Source of the DNA: Gossypium raimondii
Taxonomy: Eukaryota; Streptophyta; Magnoliopsida; Malvales; Malvaceae
Length of the DNA stretch: 64,000 bases
Direction: 5' to 3'
Assembly: GCF_025698545.1 (NCBI RefSeq)
Contig: NC_068572.1
Location: forward strand, 1,736,001 to 1,800,000
A program made the translations under genes and the position numbers. This document shows positions 35,140 through 47,031 of this stretch, in pieces; position 1 is the first letter of the stretch, and each line of letters opens with the position of its first letter. Under the pieces are notes generated by a model that ran no database searches, was not told the DNA's origin, and was given only the letters and a program-made list of their open reading frames with translations.

Positions 35140-36500
35140 TGCGAGAAATAAATGTATGCGTAATATTTTCTCATGTTCAAAATTATCAATGCTCAATAAA
35201 AGTTGTCGACATTATTTTCCTTTTTAATGCTCCGATGATAGTATTATGGAAGTCTTTATATTATGAGTTTAATTATATTTTATTTTTTATATTCAAAAAA
35301 TTCGATTCAAACTCATTTTTTGCTCGATTCAACTGGTCTGTATCAGCTTTCGAATTAACTGGTTCAAAGCTCTTATTCGGACTCGTACTTCAACCGATTA
35401 ATCTAATCCGATTTGGTTCAAACTGCTTTTCCTTTTCCTTTTCGATTTCCAGAAATTTGATCCCAAACGTCTGCATTCAGCCAGAATGGTACCAATCTTA
35501 GCAGGACGAGGTAAGTTCCCCAATCTTCAATTTTGTTATAGGAAGAGATCAACCAAGTCTTTCATTATGCCAACTCCTTTACCTCCCAATCAACACTCCA
35601 ATTATAAAGTTGTGGGCAATATTTTCTCATGTTCAATAAAAGTTGTGGACAATATTTTCCCATACTCAAAAACAATAGTTCACCAAACGAGGATAAAATG
35701 AACTGCAATAATTATCTATTTGGGTATTATCTGCTTTTGCATTGAAACAAGAGTTTCAAATTTATAAATCTTTGAACTGTTGACTGGTTATTCATGAAAG
35801 TTTTTTTTCCTTATTGTTAAAAAAAATTCTTATCAGTGCCATTAGTTGGATTTGCAACTAGAGCTAATTTATGCAGTGGGAAGGTTTTTTTCTTTTGGAG
35901 AAAACTTCATGTTTTCTTCACTTTCTAGTATATTGATAAGTTCTCGGCTTAATTCGTTTGGTTAATCAATTCAGTTCTGTTTTAAGAATATTGGTTACGT
36001 TATCAAATCTTGATCGAATCCATGTTTAGATATTAAAATGAACCAAGTTAAAAATTATATTATCCCTAAAATTTATTAGTGACCCGATCTTCAAAACATT
36101 AAATACTAACTGTGAATTAAAAAAATTAAAATCATCTCTAATTAAATTTTGAGTGAGTGACCAATTTTTCTTTTTGAGAAATAAACTTCATTATGTATCA
36201 ATAGGAGCTTTGATTGTCCCTATTCACATTTCCATTGACGTATTGAAAGTGGCAAGACCAGAAATTTGACCCCAAACGTCTGCATTCAGCCAGAATCTTA
36301 CCAATCTCAGTAGGATGAGGTAATTAGTTCCCCAATCTTCAATTTTGTTATAAGAAATCAACCAAGTGTTTCATTGTACCAACTCCTTTACCTCCCAATC
36401 AACACTCCAATTATGAAGTTGTGGGCAATATTTTCTCATGTTCGAAATTATCAATGCTCAATAAAAGTTGTGGACAATATTTTCCATTACCTCCAGATGA
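35140..36500. repeat. Local duplication with 'aacgtctgcattcagccaga'
   Basis: About 200 bases around 35459-35660 recur at 36261-36480, from 'cccaaacgtctgcattcagc' to 'gtgggcaatattttctcatg'. A third partial copy ('tcaatgctcaataaaagttg') is at about 35188. No long ORF. Flanks such as 'caaccgattaatctaatccg' and 'ggccgattcccgatccgatc' suggest a larger decayed repeat. Confidence 0.7.
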
Positions 36501-36789
36501 ACACTCTGATGTTGGGGGTCAAGTTTAATTTTAGAGATAAAAGTATGGTGGAAGTCTTTCTATTACAAATTAGATTGCATTTTGTTCCTATACTCAAAAA
36601 ATTTAATTCAACTAATTGCTTGCTTGATTCAACCGGTTCATATTGATTCTCAAATCAATTGGTTCAGAGCTCTTTTTCGAACCGGTAACTTGGCCGATTC
36701 CCGATCCGATCAGCCAGTCCGGTCAAATCTGGTTCAAGCAACACTACATTGCTTTTCCTTTTCTACTTCTTGTTACAAACAAAAATTAA

Positions 36790-37700
36790 TGTTGAAAATG
36801 AACCATATGAGCTAGTTAGACCGTGAATCAGAAGTTTAACTTAGTTACTGATGGTGGATTGCTGAGATTTCAAGAATTTATCATTGGAGCCATGAGTGAG
36901 AAATCCTGATAACAACTAGCAAAATTTGTTGGGTTTAAAAAAAGGAAGAATAATCATATATTGCTATGATGATCAATCGAAAGAAGGTTTATATCTAAGG
37001 GCAGTTAAGAAAAGTTACTTAAATTTTGATTCGTTCACTGTATTCATAACCATTGATATTAACAATCGAAGAAAGACGATTTTATTTTACTTTCAGCTGT
37101 CTTAAGGAGAGAATACATAATCTAATTTTGGAGACAATTTTATTAGGAGATAACGACAAATCTTGAATGAAAAAAAAGAACTATAGAAGAAAACATTGCA
37201 AAAGACAAAGAAGAGATTGTCTTAGGTCATCAATCTTCTTTAGAAACAGAGAAAATGTTTGTGTCTATCCCAAAAGTCTATCTCATTTTAGACGACTTCC
37301 ATATTTTCTTTGCTACCCATTTTCTTTACTTAAATTTTATTGCTTTTATTTTCATAAAAATTTAAATTTTAAATTAAAAAAATATTTTTTTTGCATTCTT
37401 GATTTTTTTAAGTTAAAAAGAATTGAAAGTAGAAAAGAATAACACTTCAATTGTTCCATAAACTTAACAAATTTACTATTTGAATCTTGTAATTTCGAAT
37501 TACTTGTGAAATACAAATTCCATTGATTAATCTCCTTCATAACAACTAGAATTTGGCATTAGAATTCATACAACAAAAATTTGACAGTTACAGTAATATT
37601 TGCTTAACAATTTTATGTTTGCAGTATTTGAACATGATTACATAACACCCCAAATACAAATTTAGAAATTATGATGAACACAAAAACATTTATATCATCT
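36790..37700. other. AT-rich DNA downstream of RLP-C
   Basis: No gene. 36960-37070 ('gatgatcaatcgaaagaagg', 'attcataaccattgatatta') resembles short pieces of the MYB-CC region near 2930-3100 and may be a relic of it. 37450-37700 is the conserved RLP 3' flank. Confidence 0.4.
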
Positions 37701-37800
37701 GCTAAATTAACAACACCCCCACTTATTTATTCTAATCGTTCTCATGAAAACTGAACATGTTGAATCTTCCCATCCAATTCAATCCCGAGTTTCAATGCCA

Positions 37801-37902
37801 CTATCACAAATTACAAAAACAGAAAGATTAGAAAATATGTGTTAACTTAATTAGATTAAGAAAGATGAAACTTATGAAATACTTGTTAAAAAGGGAACTC
37901 AC
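37801..37902 (-). other. Probable 3'UTR intron of RLP-C
   Basis: Donor CAG/GTGAGT at 37902 and acceptor TTGTGATAG at 37801, just past the stop, as in RLP-A. Confidence 0.55.
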
Positions 37903-37926
37903 CTGAGCAAGATGCAGGATGGAAAG

Positions 37927-40900
37927 CTAGTTTCTTCTTACTCTGTTTCTTCGTACCCACCTCGAGAAATTGTATTGCCAGTCTCTTTCCACTTTTCTAA
38001 TAAACCACCATGGCCTTCCGGTTGTGAATACAATGTAACCCAGGCTCAATCCTAGCACCACTCCACTTCCATACCCCATCATTACAACTTCCCAAAAGAA
38101 GGGTATTACAGAACCTTCATGTTCCACCACCAATGGTGAAGGCGGTTCGGCCCCCACATGGTTGACGCATTGCTTGGACAATGGTAATCCACACAATCCC
38201 GAGTTACCGTTGTAGGAATCATTATCAAAGGTATCGAATTGATTCCCATGAGGAATTGGTCCAACAAGATTGTTGTTTGAAAGATTCAATACTTCAAGAA
38301 ATGTCAGCTTCGTCATTTGAGAAGGAATCCTGCCATTGAGCTTGTTTGATGAAAGATCCAATGATTCAAGTGCTACCAAATTTCCAAACGATGTTGGGAT
38401 AGGACCAATGAAGTTATTGTGAGAGAAGTTGAGCATTTGCAGGGAAATAAGTTGCCCGACGTTCTCAGGAATTTTCCCACAAAATTGGTTGTTCGACAAG
38501 TCCATAGATACGAAATTGGCCACGACCTTCGTAAATTCAAGCTCCAATCTTTTCGTTGTTAAATTCACAGGAATTTCATAAAACTCACCGTCATATTGGA
38601 AACTTGAGGAGTATGATTGTTGTTTATGTTTATCTTTCATTGCTCTCAAATTTCGAAAGAGTTTCGTGGACAATGTACCTGTGAACTCATTTTCAGAGAG
38701 ATCAAATATTCGCAATGCCAAGAAGTCATATGAAGCTATGGAATGAGGCAGGAATCCATAAAATCTATTAAATCTTAGGATGAGAACTTGCAATCTTGAA
38801 AGTGAAGCTAACCAATGGGGAAATTTATCCCTTAACTTGTTGTTCCCTAAATTTAAAAGTTCCAACGAAGTACAATTAGCCAATGATGGTGGTACTAATC
38901 CTTCCAATTGATTGTCATTGAGTAAAAGATGGCTCAACTTCCAATTATTCACAAAAGAATTAGGGATCTTCCCATACAAGTTGTTCACCTGCAAATCCAT
39001 CAACTGCAAAGAGCTCAAATTTCCAAGACAATCAGGAATAGTTCCAGTCAAGCTGTTTTCAGACAAGTCCAGAACGCTAAGTAAACTCAATTTGCAAATA
39101 GAAGAAGGGATGTTTCCTGTCAATTTATTCTTTGAAATGATGATCCCAAACAGCTCCTTTAAAATTGGAATTTGAGGACTCAAGCAAGTTGAGAGAATTG
39201 GTCCCTGAAGAAAGTTGGAATGAAGGTTGAGATATTCCAAATTGTTTCCCGGAAATTGCTCCAAAGCAGTCAAAAAGTTATGAGAAAGGTCCAAGTACCG
39301 CAATCCTTCCCACCCTTCAGCTTCCCATTTGGAAATTCCACCAGAAATCATGTTATTGGAAAGATCTAATTCCTCCAAGTTCGATGTTTGAAAGAAATTC
39401 GGGAACTGCCTTACGCTACAACCAGAGAAGTTCACAATTGCAAGCTGGGGGAAAGAATAGTTCACATCATTGCCGCTTGTGCTTAATGATAATAAACTAT
39501 TACTTGAAACAAGAAGAAAGTAAAGACTCGTGAGTTTTGAAAGCATATTTGACTTGATCACACCACTCAAGTTGTTTGATGACAAATCAAGATAACTAAT
39601 GTTCGTAAGATCAAAAAGGGAATCGGGTATTGGATCACTCAAGTTGTTTGAAGACAAGTCAAGTAAAGTAAGGTTCACAAGATAAAAAATGGAATAAGGT
39701 ATTGAACCACCGATGTTATTATTACTCAAATGAACCTCTTTGATGGAACTAGGCTTCTGAATTCGATCAATCGGACCAACTAGTTTGTTATAACCGAGGT
39801 CCAAGATTGGAAGAGATGGCAGAGTAAACAACCAAGATGGTACTCCACCACTTATAGAGTTATTATCTAACCGAAGTTCCTTTAGAAATTGAAGCTTATT
39901 AACATGATTTGGCAACGGACCTTCCAAGTGATTGTTTGACAAATCCAAACGGATAATTTTTGTGAGGTTGAAGATAGTTATTGGAAGTGGACCACTCAGA
40001 TTGCAAGAAGATAATCTCAAGGTAGTTAATTTTCTAAGGTTTCCAAAAACATCTGGAATCTGTCCTTCAAGCGAGTTTCTTTCTAAATCAACGGAAATGA
40101 TTTGAGTGAGATTTCCAAATGATGCTGGAATTGACCCCCTAAAGCCACAATGGGAAAAGTCCAACAACTCAAGGGCATGACTCCAGTTTGTGTTAGGGAG
40201 ATAACCTCTGAGATTTTTACTCCTACTTAAATCTATAAGTTTGAGGTTTGGAAGCTGAGAAACTTGAGTTGGGAATTCCCCATGTAATTGAGAAAATGAG
40301 AGACTCATATGTTCAAGTGATGAAGACAAGTTTAGAAAGGAAGTAAGTGCAACATCAGACATATCTACATAGTCAAGCACAAGGTTTCTTAATTTGGTCA
40401 AGTTTCTTGCAAGCATGTCAAAACCTTGGCCATCAAATCTCAAGTCAGAAGAAGAGCTGGAAAGATCAAGTGAAACCAAACTTGACAAGACATTGATTTG
40501 ATGCGAGATTAAGCCAGAGAAGTCATTAACAGCGAGATTAAGATGGGTTAAACTCACTAACTGGCTAAATAACTTTGATGAGATGGTGCCATTGAAACGA
40601 TTACCAGCAAGGTTGAGTCGTCGTAGTCCATGAAAGTGAAACAAGTTGCTACTGTTCTCAAGAAGAGAGCCTTCGAGGTTGTTGTAGCTCAAGTCAAGCC
40701 ATTGGAGGTTGTGAAGTTGAAAGAGGCTGTTGTTTGCAAAGAGAGAACCACCAAGGCAACTCTGACTAAGATGGATGCCGATCACATGACCAGTCACGTG
40801 GTCGCATTTCACTCCCTCCCATGAACAACAATCAATGCTTTTGTTCCATGACTCCATGTGCATCTTGGGGTAAGTATCTCCATAATAAAAAAATTCACAA

Positions 40901-41037
40901 TCAACAGAAATGGTGGTTTTAAAATGGAGCAAAGCATCTCTCTGGTGTGGGAGACATAAATGAGAGGATGGAGGAACAGAGAAAGACAAACTCCATGAAA
41001 GTTGCAAGACCACCAACACCAGGCAAAGGCTTCCCAT
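37927..41037 (-). CDS. RLP-C: Cf-9/Hcr9-type receptor-like protein, full length
   Basis: Single-exon, 1036-residue receptor without kinase. The frame stays open 43 codons further up, but the ATG at 41037 begins the signal peptide conserved in the cluster (MGSLCLVLVVLQLSWSLSFS), so I start there. The N-terminal cap has CCSWEGVKC. LRRs are followed by an island domain (QQSYSS, NLTTKRLELEF), closing LRRs, a CGLPLSKQC cap, a membrane helix (MMGYGSGVVLGLSLGYIVF, GxxxG kept) and a basic tail ending RNRVRRN. Compared with RLP-A it has an extra segment after the early LRRs (HLNLAVNDFSGLISHQINV, then a Ser run) and lacks the 72-base LRR expansion. As an intact, diverged paralogue it is a candidate for a distinct ligand specificity; that is inference. 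Confidence 0.92.
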   Translation of the reverse strand: MGSLCLVLVVLQLSWSLSFSVPPSSHLCLPHQRDALLHFKTTISVDCEFFYYGDTYPKMHMESWNKSIDCCSWEGVKCDHVTGHVIGIHLSQSCLGGSLFANNSLFQLHNLQWLDLSYNNLEGSLLENSSNLFHFHGLRRLNLAGNRFNGTISSKLFSQLVSLTHLNLAVNDFSGLISHQINVLSSLVSLDLSSSSSDLRFDGQGFDMLARNLTKLRNLVLDYVDMSDVALTSFLNLSSSLEHMSLSFSQLHGEFPTQVSQLPNLKLIDLSRSKNLRGYLPNTNWSHALELLDFSHCGFRGSIPASFGNLTQIISVDLERNSLEGQIPDVFGNLRKLTTLRLSSCNLSGPLPITIFNLTKIIRLDLSNNHLEGPLPNHVNKLQFLKELRLDNNSISGGVPSWLFTLPSLPILDLGYNKLVGPIDRIQKPSSIKEVHLSNNNIGGSIPYSIFYLVNLTLLDLSSNNLSDPIPDSLFDLTNISYLDLSSNNLSGVIKSNMLSKLTSLYFLLVSSNSLLSLSTSGNDVNYSFPQLAIVNFSGCSVRQFPNFFQTSNLEELDLSNNMISGGISKWEAEGWEGLRYLDLSHNFLTALEQFPGNNLEYLNLHSNFLQGPILSTCLSPQIPILKELFGIIISKNKLTGNIPSSICKLSLLSVLDLSENSLTGTIPDCLGNLSSLQLMDLQVNNLYGKIPNSFVNNWKLSHLLLNDNQLEGLVPPSLANCTSLELLNLGNNKLRDKFPHWLASLSRLQVLILRFNRFYGFLPHSIASYDFLALRIFDLSENEFTGTLSTKLFRNLRAMKDKHKQQSYSSSFQYDGEFYEIPVNLTTKRLELEFTKVVANFVSMDLSNNQFCGKIPENVGQLISLQMLNFSHNNFIGPIPTSFGNLVALESLDLSSNKLNGRIPSQMTKLTFLEVLNLSNNNLVGPIPHGNQFDTFDNDSYNGNSGLCGLPLSKQCVNHVGAEPPSPLVVEHEGSVIPFFWEVVMMGYGSGVVLGLSLGYIVFTTGRPWWFIRKVERDWQYNFSRWVRRNRVRRN

Positions 41038-42954
41038 ATTTTTATGTTTGTCCAAAAAAGGAACAAGTACAAAGTGAAGAAACAAAGGGATGTGTATTAT
41101 AAGAACAAGCAAGTCATAATTCCAAGTAAAAAGGTTTGGTAAAAACAGTGAAGACATTCGTTTCAATTCAATTAAGTAAACATTTCAACCCCCACAAAAT
41201 TAGCCATTGACTAATCCTTAATATAAATAAGGATGTTCCTTCTCGTCTCTTTTTATGGAATTAGACCTAACAGTCAACATCGGTCAAAGAGGCTATTTAG
41301 TCAGTTGTAATCAATATAGGTCAAAGACATTATTTGATCAATTTTGTTATTTCAATGACTCAATTAAATGCAAAAAGTTCAAAAATGCTTAATTGAATTT
41401 TTAAAAAAAAATTGAGAGCTTATTTTATCAATAAATCTTAATTTAATCATTATCGTTTATTAATGGTTCATAATTTAATTACAATAAATATTAAACAAGA
41501 AAATCCAAATCATATCTACTTAAATCTCAAGTGAAGGCATGAAAAAGAAAAATAAAAAAGAGTGAAAACATCAATAATGAATTTCAAATCAAGCAAGTGT
41601 TAGTTGTACCACAAAAGTCTATCCCATTTTAAAATTCAGGACTTACATATTTTCTTCATTTCCCATTTCATTCTCTACTTTTCATTTTGTACAAAAAAAG
41701 TCACTTTTTAAATTTTGATAATACTCTTAATTTTTTATGTTAAATTTAATATGGGTTATGAATTAAATTTTATTTTTAAATAAGGTTTTTTAATATTGAA
41801 ATGCCACATAAAAAAAGTAATTAAAGGGACTAAAATTTAATTTTAATCTTGAAATGTGACAGTCATTAATAGTGTTATCAATTAAACTTTAATTTTCAAA
41901 TAAAAAAGTAATTAAAGAGACTAAATTTTAAAAATTGAAAGAGTATAGGTAGGGATTGAGGGTTACTTAAACCAAAATTTTCATATTAGAAATTAGGCAT
42001 AATGATAAATTTAGCTCTCAACATTTACATTTTTTTTTGTCAATTTGGCCCTTATTTCTTTTTAGTTAAATTGGACCATTAACCTTTCAAAAAATGTCAA
42101 GTCATTTTTCTTTAACGAAAATACTGACTAAATAACAATTTTTTTTAATAAAGCTGGCATGATAATCTTCGTGGCAGTCCACATGCACTTCACCTCAATA
42201 TGACACTATTAATCTTATATGTCACATCAACATATGATATAAAAAATCAAATTTTAAATTATAAAAAGTTCATAAATTTTCAAAAATATTAGCATGAAGT
42301 ATGCGTAAATTGCCATATAGACTATTGTGCTTAAAAATATAATATTTTGGTCAGTATTTCCTTTAAAAAGAAATCAATCTGACTCTTTTTAAAAAATTGA
42401 AGGTCAATTTTACTCTCTTTTTTAATTTTGAGGATGAAGTTTAGCTAAAAAAGGAATAATAGTCAAATTGATAAAAGATATAAATGTTAGAAATTAAATT
42501 TAACAAGTATGTGATGGGATATGGATGGAATCAGTGATAATAGGCTTGGAAGACTAGATGGGTCAAAGTCAGTGTTTAGGTGTTTAGGGTTTGAATATGG
42601 GTTTAAATGTTTTGAAGTTAATGGTGATTATATATGTTTTGGAAAGCAACTTTAGAATGTGTGTACAAATATTTTGAATTGGGTATTATTACTTATAAAA
42701 TAAGTCAAGATAATTGGTTCTTAAAGCAATTTGGAACCAACGTTGAGCATATCCAAACTCTTTCCTGGAATGGCTCCAAAGTGGTCAAAAAGTTATAATA
42801 GAGGATCTACAAGTGGTGCCATTAGTTGGATTTGCAACAGCAATGCCAGTCTATGGTGTGGAAAATTGTTTCATTTAGTCTACCACATGGGCATCCTATT
42901 TGGCATTCAATATATCAAAACAATATATATATTGTAACATTACTATTTAATTAT
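41038..42954. other. RLP-C upstream region with relic sliver
   Basis: AT-rich. 41680-42550 is related to 62100-62980 upstream of RLP-E ('aatgataaatttagctctca'), showing that RLP-C and RLP-E units share ancestry beyond the genes. 42720-42850 holds the recurrent RLP relic ('catatccaaactctttcctg'). No gene. Confidence 0.6.
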
Positions 42955-43370
42955 GGGTAAACTATAAAAATAATCACTTTTGTTTGCCTTAGATTACCTA
43001 TTAGTCACTTATGTTTGAAATGTTACGTTTTAGTCACTTACGTTATTGCTTTGTTACGAAATGGTCACTCCACTGTTAAGCTTTGTTCCTCCCTAACAGT
43101 CCAAATTGGATTTCCTACGTGGTAGTCCAAATTAAATTTATTTAATTAAAAACCCTATTTTTATCCTAGCAACTAGACATCCAAGTTGGCATTTAAAACC
43201 CATTTAGACTGCCATGTAGGACTGTCGTTAAGGAGGTAACGGAGTTTAATGGTAGAGTGACCACTTCGTAACAAAACAATAACATAAGTGACTAAAACAT
43301 AACATTTCAAACATAAGTGACTAATATGTAATTTAAGGCAAACAAAAGTGACCATTTTTGTAGTTTACCC
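42955..43370. mobile_element. MITE with long inverted repeats (~416 bp)
   Basis: Left end GGGTAAACTATAAAAATAAT, right end (other strand) GGGTAAACTACAAAAATGGT. The arms match for about 120 bases (CACTTTTGTTTGCCTTA, GTCACTTATGTTTGAAATG). The centre is unique and non-coding. The flanks end and begin with 'ttat', giving at most a weak target duplication. Foldback shape suggests a MULE-derived or similar MITE. Confidence 0.8.
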
Positions 43371-44596
43371 TTATATTATTTAATCAACCAAATGAATAAC
43401 CCTTCACCATTTAAAATTCAAGATTGTCGGAACCAACAGGCATTTCCATTCCAAAATCCAATAGGCACTAACCCTTTAATGATTTCTTTATTTCTTTCTT
43501 TCACATACATATAAATATTAAATACACAACAGCAAAAATATTAGCGATAGCAAAAATATTCGTTACTATAAAGCATAAAAAGTCACTATAGGCTTGAAGA
43601 ATTATACCAGGAGACCAGTGGGATATACCTTGATGAAGATATAACGTTACTATAGAGAACATTCATATAAGCCTTTACCGACAGCAATAAATACAATTTT
43701 GGTCTATACTGACGCTGATTCGCCACTAAAAGTGTTGTCGACAGCCTTTTTGCTGACAGTTCTGTTACCATATGATTTTGTGACAATCATTTATCGATAG
43801 AATTTTTTGTTTGTCAGTAATGCTATTAAAAGTTATAAAAAAAATTATGCATCATTTTAACTAAATTCTTGAAATTATCTATCCATAAATTATATTCCAA
43901 ATAACATGAAAAAAATATGCAACAAAATGAAACAATTAATTGACTTATATTGTAATCAAAGACCATACTTGTAATAGCCATAGAATAATTCTTCCTTTGT
44001 CCACCATATATAAAATTCTCATATGAAGAAGGCATTTTAAAGCTTTAAGAAAAGTGTTTTATACAAGGCAAAGTCATTATATTTTAATATTATTATTTAA
44101 ATTTTTTGTTTCAACTTTCCTATCTATTTTCCTAACAATCTTAATGTTCTTAAACGCCTTCAAGATACAACAAAGTCATCAACAATCCAAACATAATCGT
44201 AAAACTGACTAATAGAAAAGTTCTTCATATAGACATTTAATGAGATACCCATTCATTGAGACGTATCCTTTTCATAAAATTATGTTGTTTTACAAAATAA
44301 GTTTACATAAAGTTAGCGTACAAAAGTTACACACCTTTACAACACAACTATTCATTAATAATTAAGAAAATAATTGAAAATAGAATAACAACAAATCAAT
44401 TATTTCAGTAAATCCAACAGATCTAATATTTGAATCTTATAATTTACAATTACTTGCATTGATTATTTAAACTCCTTCATAACAACTAGAATTTGGCACA
44501 GTAATATTTGCTTAACAGTTTTAAGTTTATGCTACTGAAACATAATTACACAACACCCATAAATACAAATTAAGAAATTATGATAAACACAAAAAC
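43371..44596. other. AT-rich DNA, then conserved RLP 3' flank
   Basis: 43560-43830 has phrases such as 'cttgaagaattataccagga' and 'cctttttgctgacagttctg' that may be a decayed transposon end. 44390-44596 matches the region 3' of RLP-C. No gene. Confidence 0.4.
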
Positions 44597-44601
44597 ATTC
44601 A

Positions 44602-46791
44602 TGTAACAGCTCGATTTAGACCCTAGTCGGAATAGTGGTTTTGGGACTACAAATCCGTGTCCAAAAAATATTTTAATATTATTTTTCGAGTCTACAGCAT
44701 GTGAATTGGTATGTGTGAAATTTCCGTGATTAAATTTGATCGTTTGTGTGCTTAATTTGCAAAAAGAACTAAATCACAAAAAATGAAAAATTGTCCTTCT
44801 ATTTGAATAATGGCCGAATTGATGTGTCTTTATAAAGAGGAGGTCATTATGTGGTTATTTAACCATTGAATGCATTAAATGAAAAAGTTGGACATTACTT
44901 AGTGGATTTTAAATGATATTATAAAGGTTAAAAATGGAAATTGATAATTAAATGATGAAATAATAAAACAAAAGTATGAAAATAGGCATTATGTTCATCT
45001 TTGGCCGAAAATAACAAGAAAAGAAAAGAAAAAGACTAAGCTAGGGTTCGGCTTTGATATTTGGTGATTAAGGTATGTGTTTTGATCCATTTTTGACAAT
45101 TTCTATGTTTTTGTGATTGTTGCTTAGCATTTTATTAAGCCCATGCCTCAATTTCTGATCTTGATGAAGATTGTGAGTTAAGCCATTGATGAATTTGTGA
45201 GTTTAATGATGTTAATTGATGAATTATGAAAGATATGTGTTGGATTAATATGTTTTGTATTGAGATTTTTGATGAATTTGAGTATTTTGGGCTAAATTGA
45301 GAAAATGATAAATTGAGGGGCTAAAATATGGAATAAATAAAATATGTGGGCTTATATGAGCTAAAGGAATATTCGGCCAAGCTATGATATTGTTAAATTA
45401 TGTGTATTTTGTGATTTTATGAAATAGGGACTAAAATGTGAAAATGTGAGGGCTAATTTGTAAAATGCCCTAAATATGTGTATATAGATTGAATTGAATG
45501 ATTTGGTGAATGAATAAGCTAAATTTGAATGTGTATAGATCAAGAACCAAAGAAAACGAAATTAGATCGGGGGAAATCTAAAGTGGTCGAGTAATCATTT
45601 ATTTCCATCCAAATCCGTACGAGGTAAGTCGATATACAAATAAATGTTTGAATTGAATTATTATTGCTTATATGTGAATGAATTGTGATATATGGCTATT
45701 TGAGCTGAATACGTGAAATCCAAGAAAGTTCCGATAATGTGACGACGTCCGAAAAGCCCCGTACGAACCTTAGAAAATAGTTAGGATACCTATGTCATGC
45801 CATAGGATTCCGATATAAGTTATCGTGTAAGACCATGTATGGGACGTCGGCATCAATTTGAGATTTACGTGTAAGACCATATCTGAAACATCGGCATCGT
45901 ATTTGATTTCGTGTAAGACCCTATTTGGGAGAGTGGCAGTGATATTTGATTACATGTAAGACCACGTCTGGGACGTTGGCATTGTACCAGCTTTCGAGCT
46001 ATATGAGTATCCTTATTTGATTCCGAACGGTTCAACGGGCACTCCGAGAAATGTATGACTATGTTAAAGTATATCCGAATCAGGTACGTTTGAGATGTGT
46101 TCAATATTTGATCATGAAAGGTATGTATATGTGCCATAGAAGATATGTGAAATATGAATGAGAAAAATGTACCATATGTGCAAGTGAAATGGGATTATAT
46201 AAAATGTATGTTAACTTCAAAGTTGGTGTATGGATTTGGCTATGGAATACATGTGTGATATGATGTATATTTGCTTTGATGATAAGTTTATTTGTATATG
46301 GCTTACTAAGCTCTTGGAAGCTTACTTTGTGTGTGTGTTGCATTGTTTTATAGATATCGAAGCTACCGGGAGCTCGGGGATCGTCGAGGATCATCACCAC
46401 ACTATCGAACTCTATTTTGGTACCTTTTGAAAATGTGAATATGAAAGTATGGCATGTATAGACTAGATAAGTTAAGATATGTTTTTGAGTTGAATGTAAT
46501 ATGCCATATGATATGGCTAGCTTATGGTTGCAAATATGGTTTGGTTTTGGTATTGAATATGTGATGAGAAAATGGTATGTTTTGATGTTCATGAATGACC
46601 AAAAGAAATGGTCAATTTGGTTTGTGCTTGGATGAGATTTTGGTATGTTTTGGCTTGTGAAAGAATGTGAGAACTTGGTATAATGATCATGTATGAATGA
46701 TGATTTGTGAAATGTTAGTAAAATGTTCCGATAAGTCCGGTAATGCCTCTTATCCCTAGTCCGGCGACGAATACGGGTTAGGGGTGTTACA
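44602..46791 (+). mobile_element. Solo LTR of a large LTR retrotransposon, with target duplication
   Basis: 2190 bases from TGTAACAGCTCG to GGGGTGTTACA, flanked by the 5-base direct repeat ATTCA (44597-44601 and 46792-46796). It interrupts 'acattcatatcatctgct', intact in the RLP-C 3' flank as 'acatttatatcatctgct'. There is no internal coding region. Length and ends suit a Gypsy-type element. LTR orientation is not certain. Confidence 0.88.
45825..45985. repeat. ~44-bp minisatellite inside the solo LTR
   Basis: Four units with the core 'tgtaagacca' then 'tctgggacgt.ggcat' start at about 45826, 45870, 45912 and 45955. Confidence 0.85.
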
Positions 46792-47031
46792 ATTCATATC
46801 ATCTGCTATATCAACAACACTCCACACTTATTTATTCTTGTCTCTCCCAAGGAAATTGAACATGATGAATCTTCCAATCCAATTCAATCCGGAGTTCCAA
46901 TGCCACTATCACAAATTACAACAACAACAACAAAAAACATGTTTTAACTTAAATACTAGATTAAGAAAGATGAAACTTGCGAAATACTTGTTAGAAAAGT
47001 AACTCACCTAAATAAGATGTTGGACGCAGAG

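Noticed and set aside
41038..41166. 43-codon N-terminal extension of RLP-C
   Set aside because: Upstream DNA of the other RLPs shows related text in other frames, so it is leader; the conserved signal peptide starts at 41037.
42955..43370. Possible microRNA precursor because of its long foldback
   Set aside because: Terminal GGGTAAAC inverted repeats and arms of about 120 bases fit a MITE better; no evidence for a defined mature small RNA.
46101..46592. 163-codon minus-strand ORF
   Set aside because: Entirely within the solo LTR at 44602-46791; composition is that of the LTR, with no protein motif.
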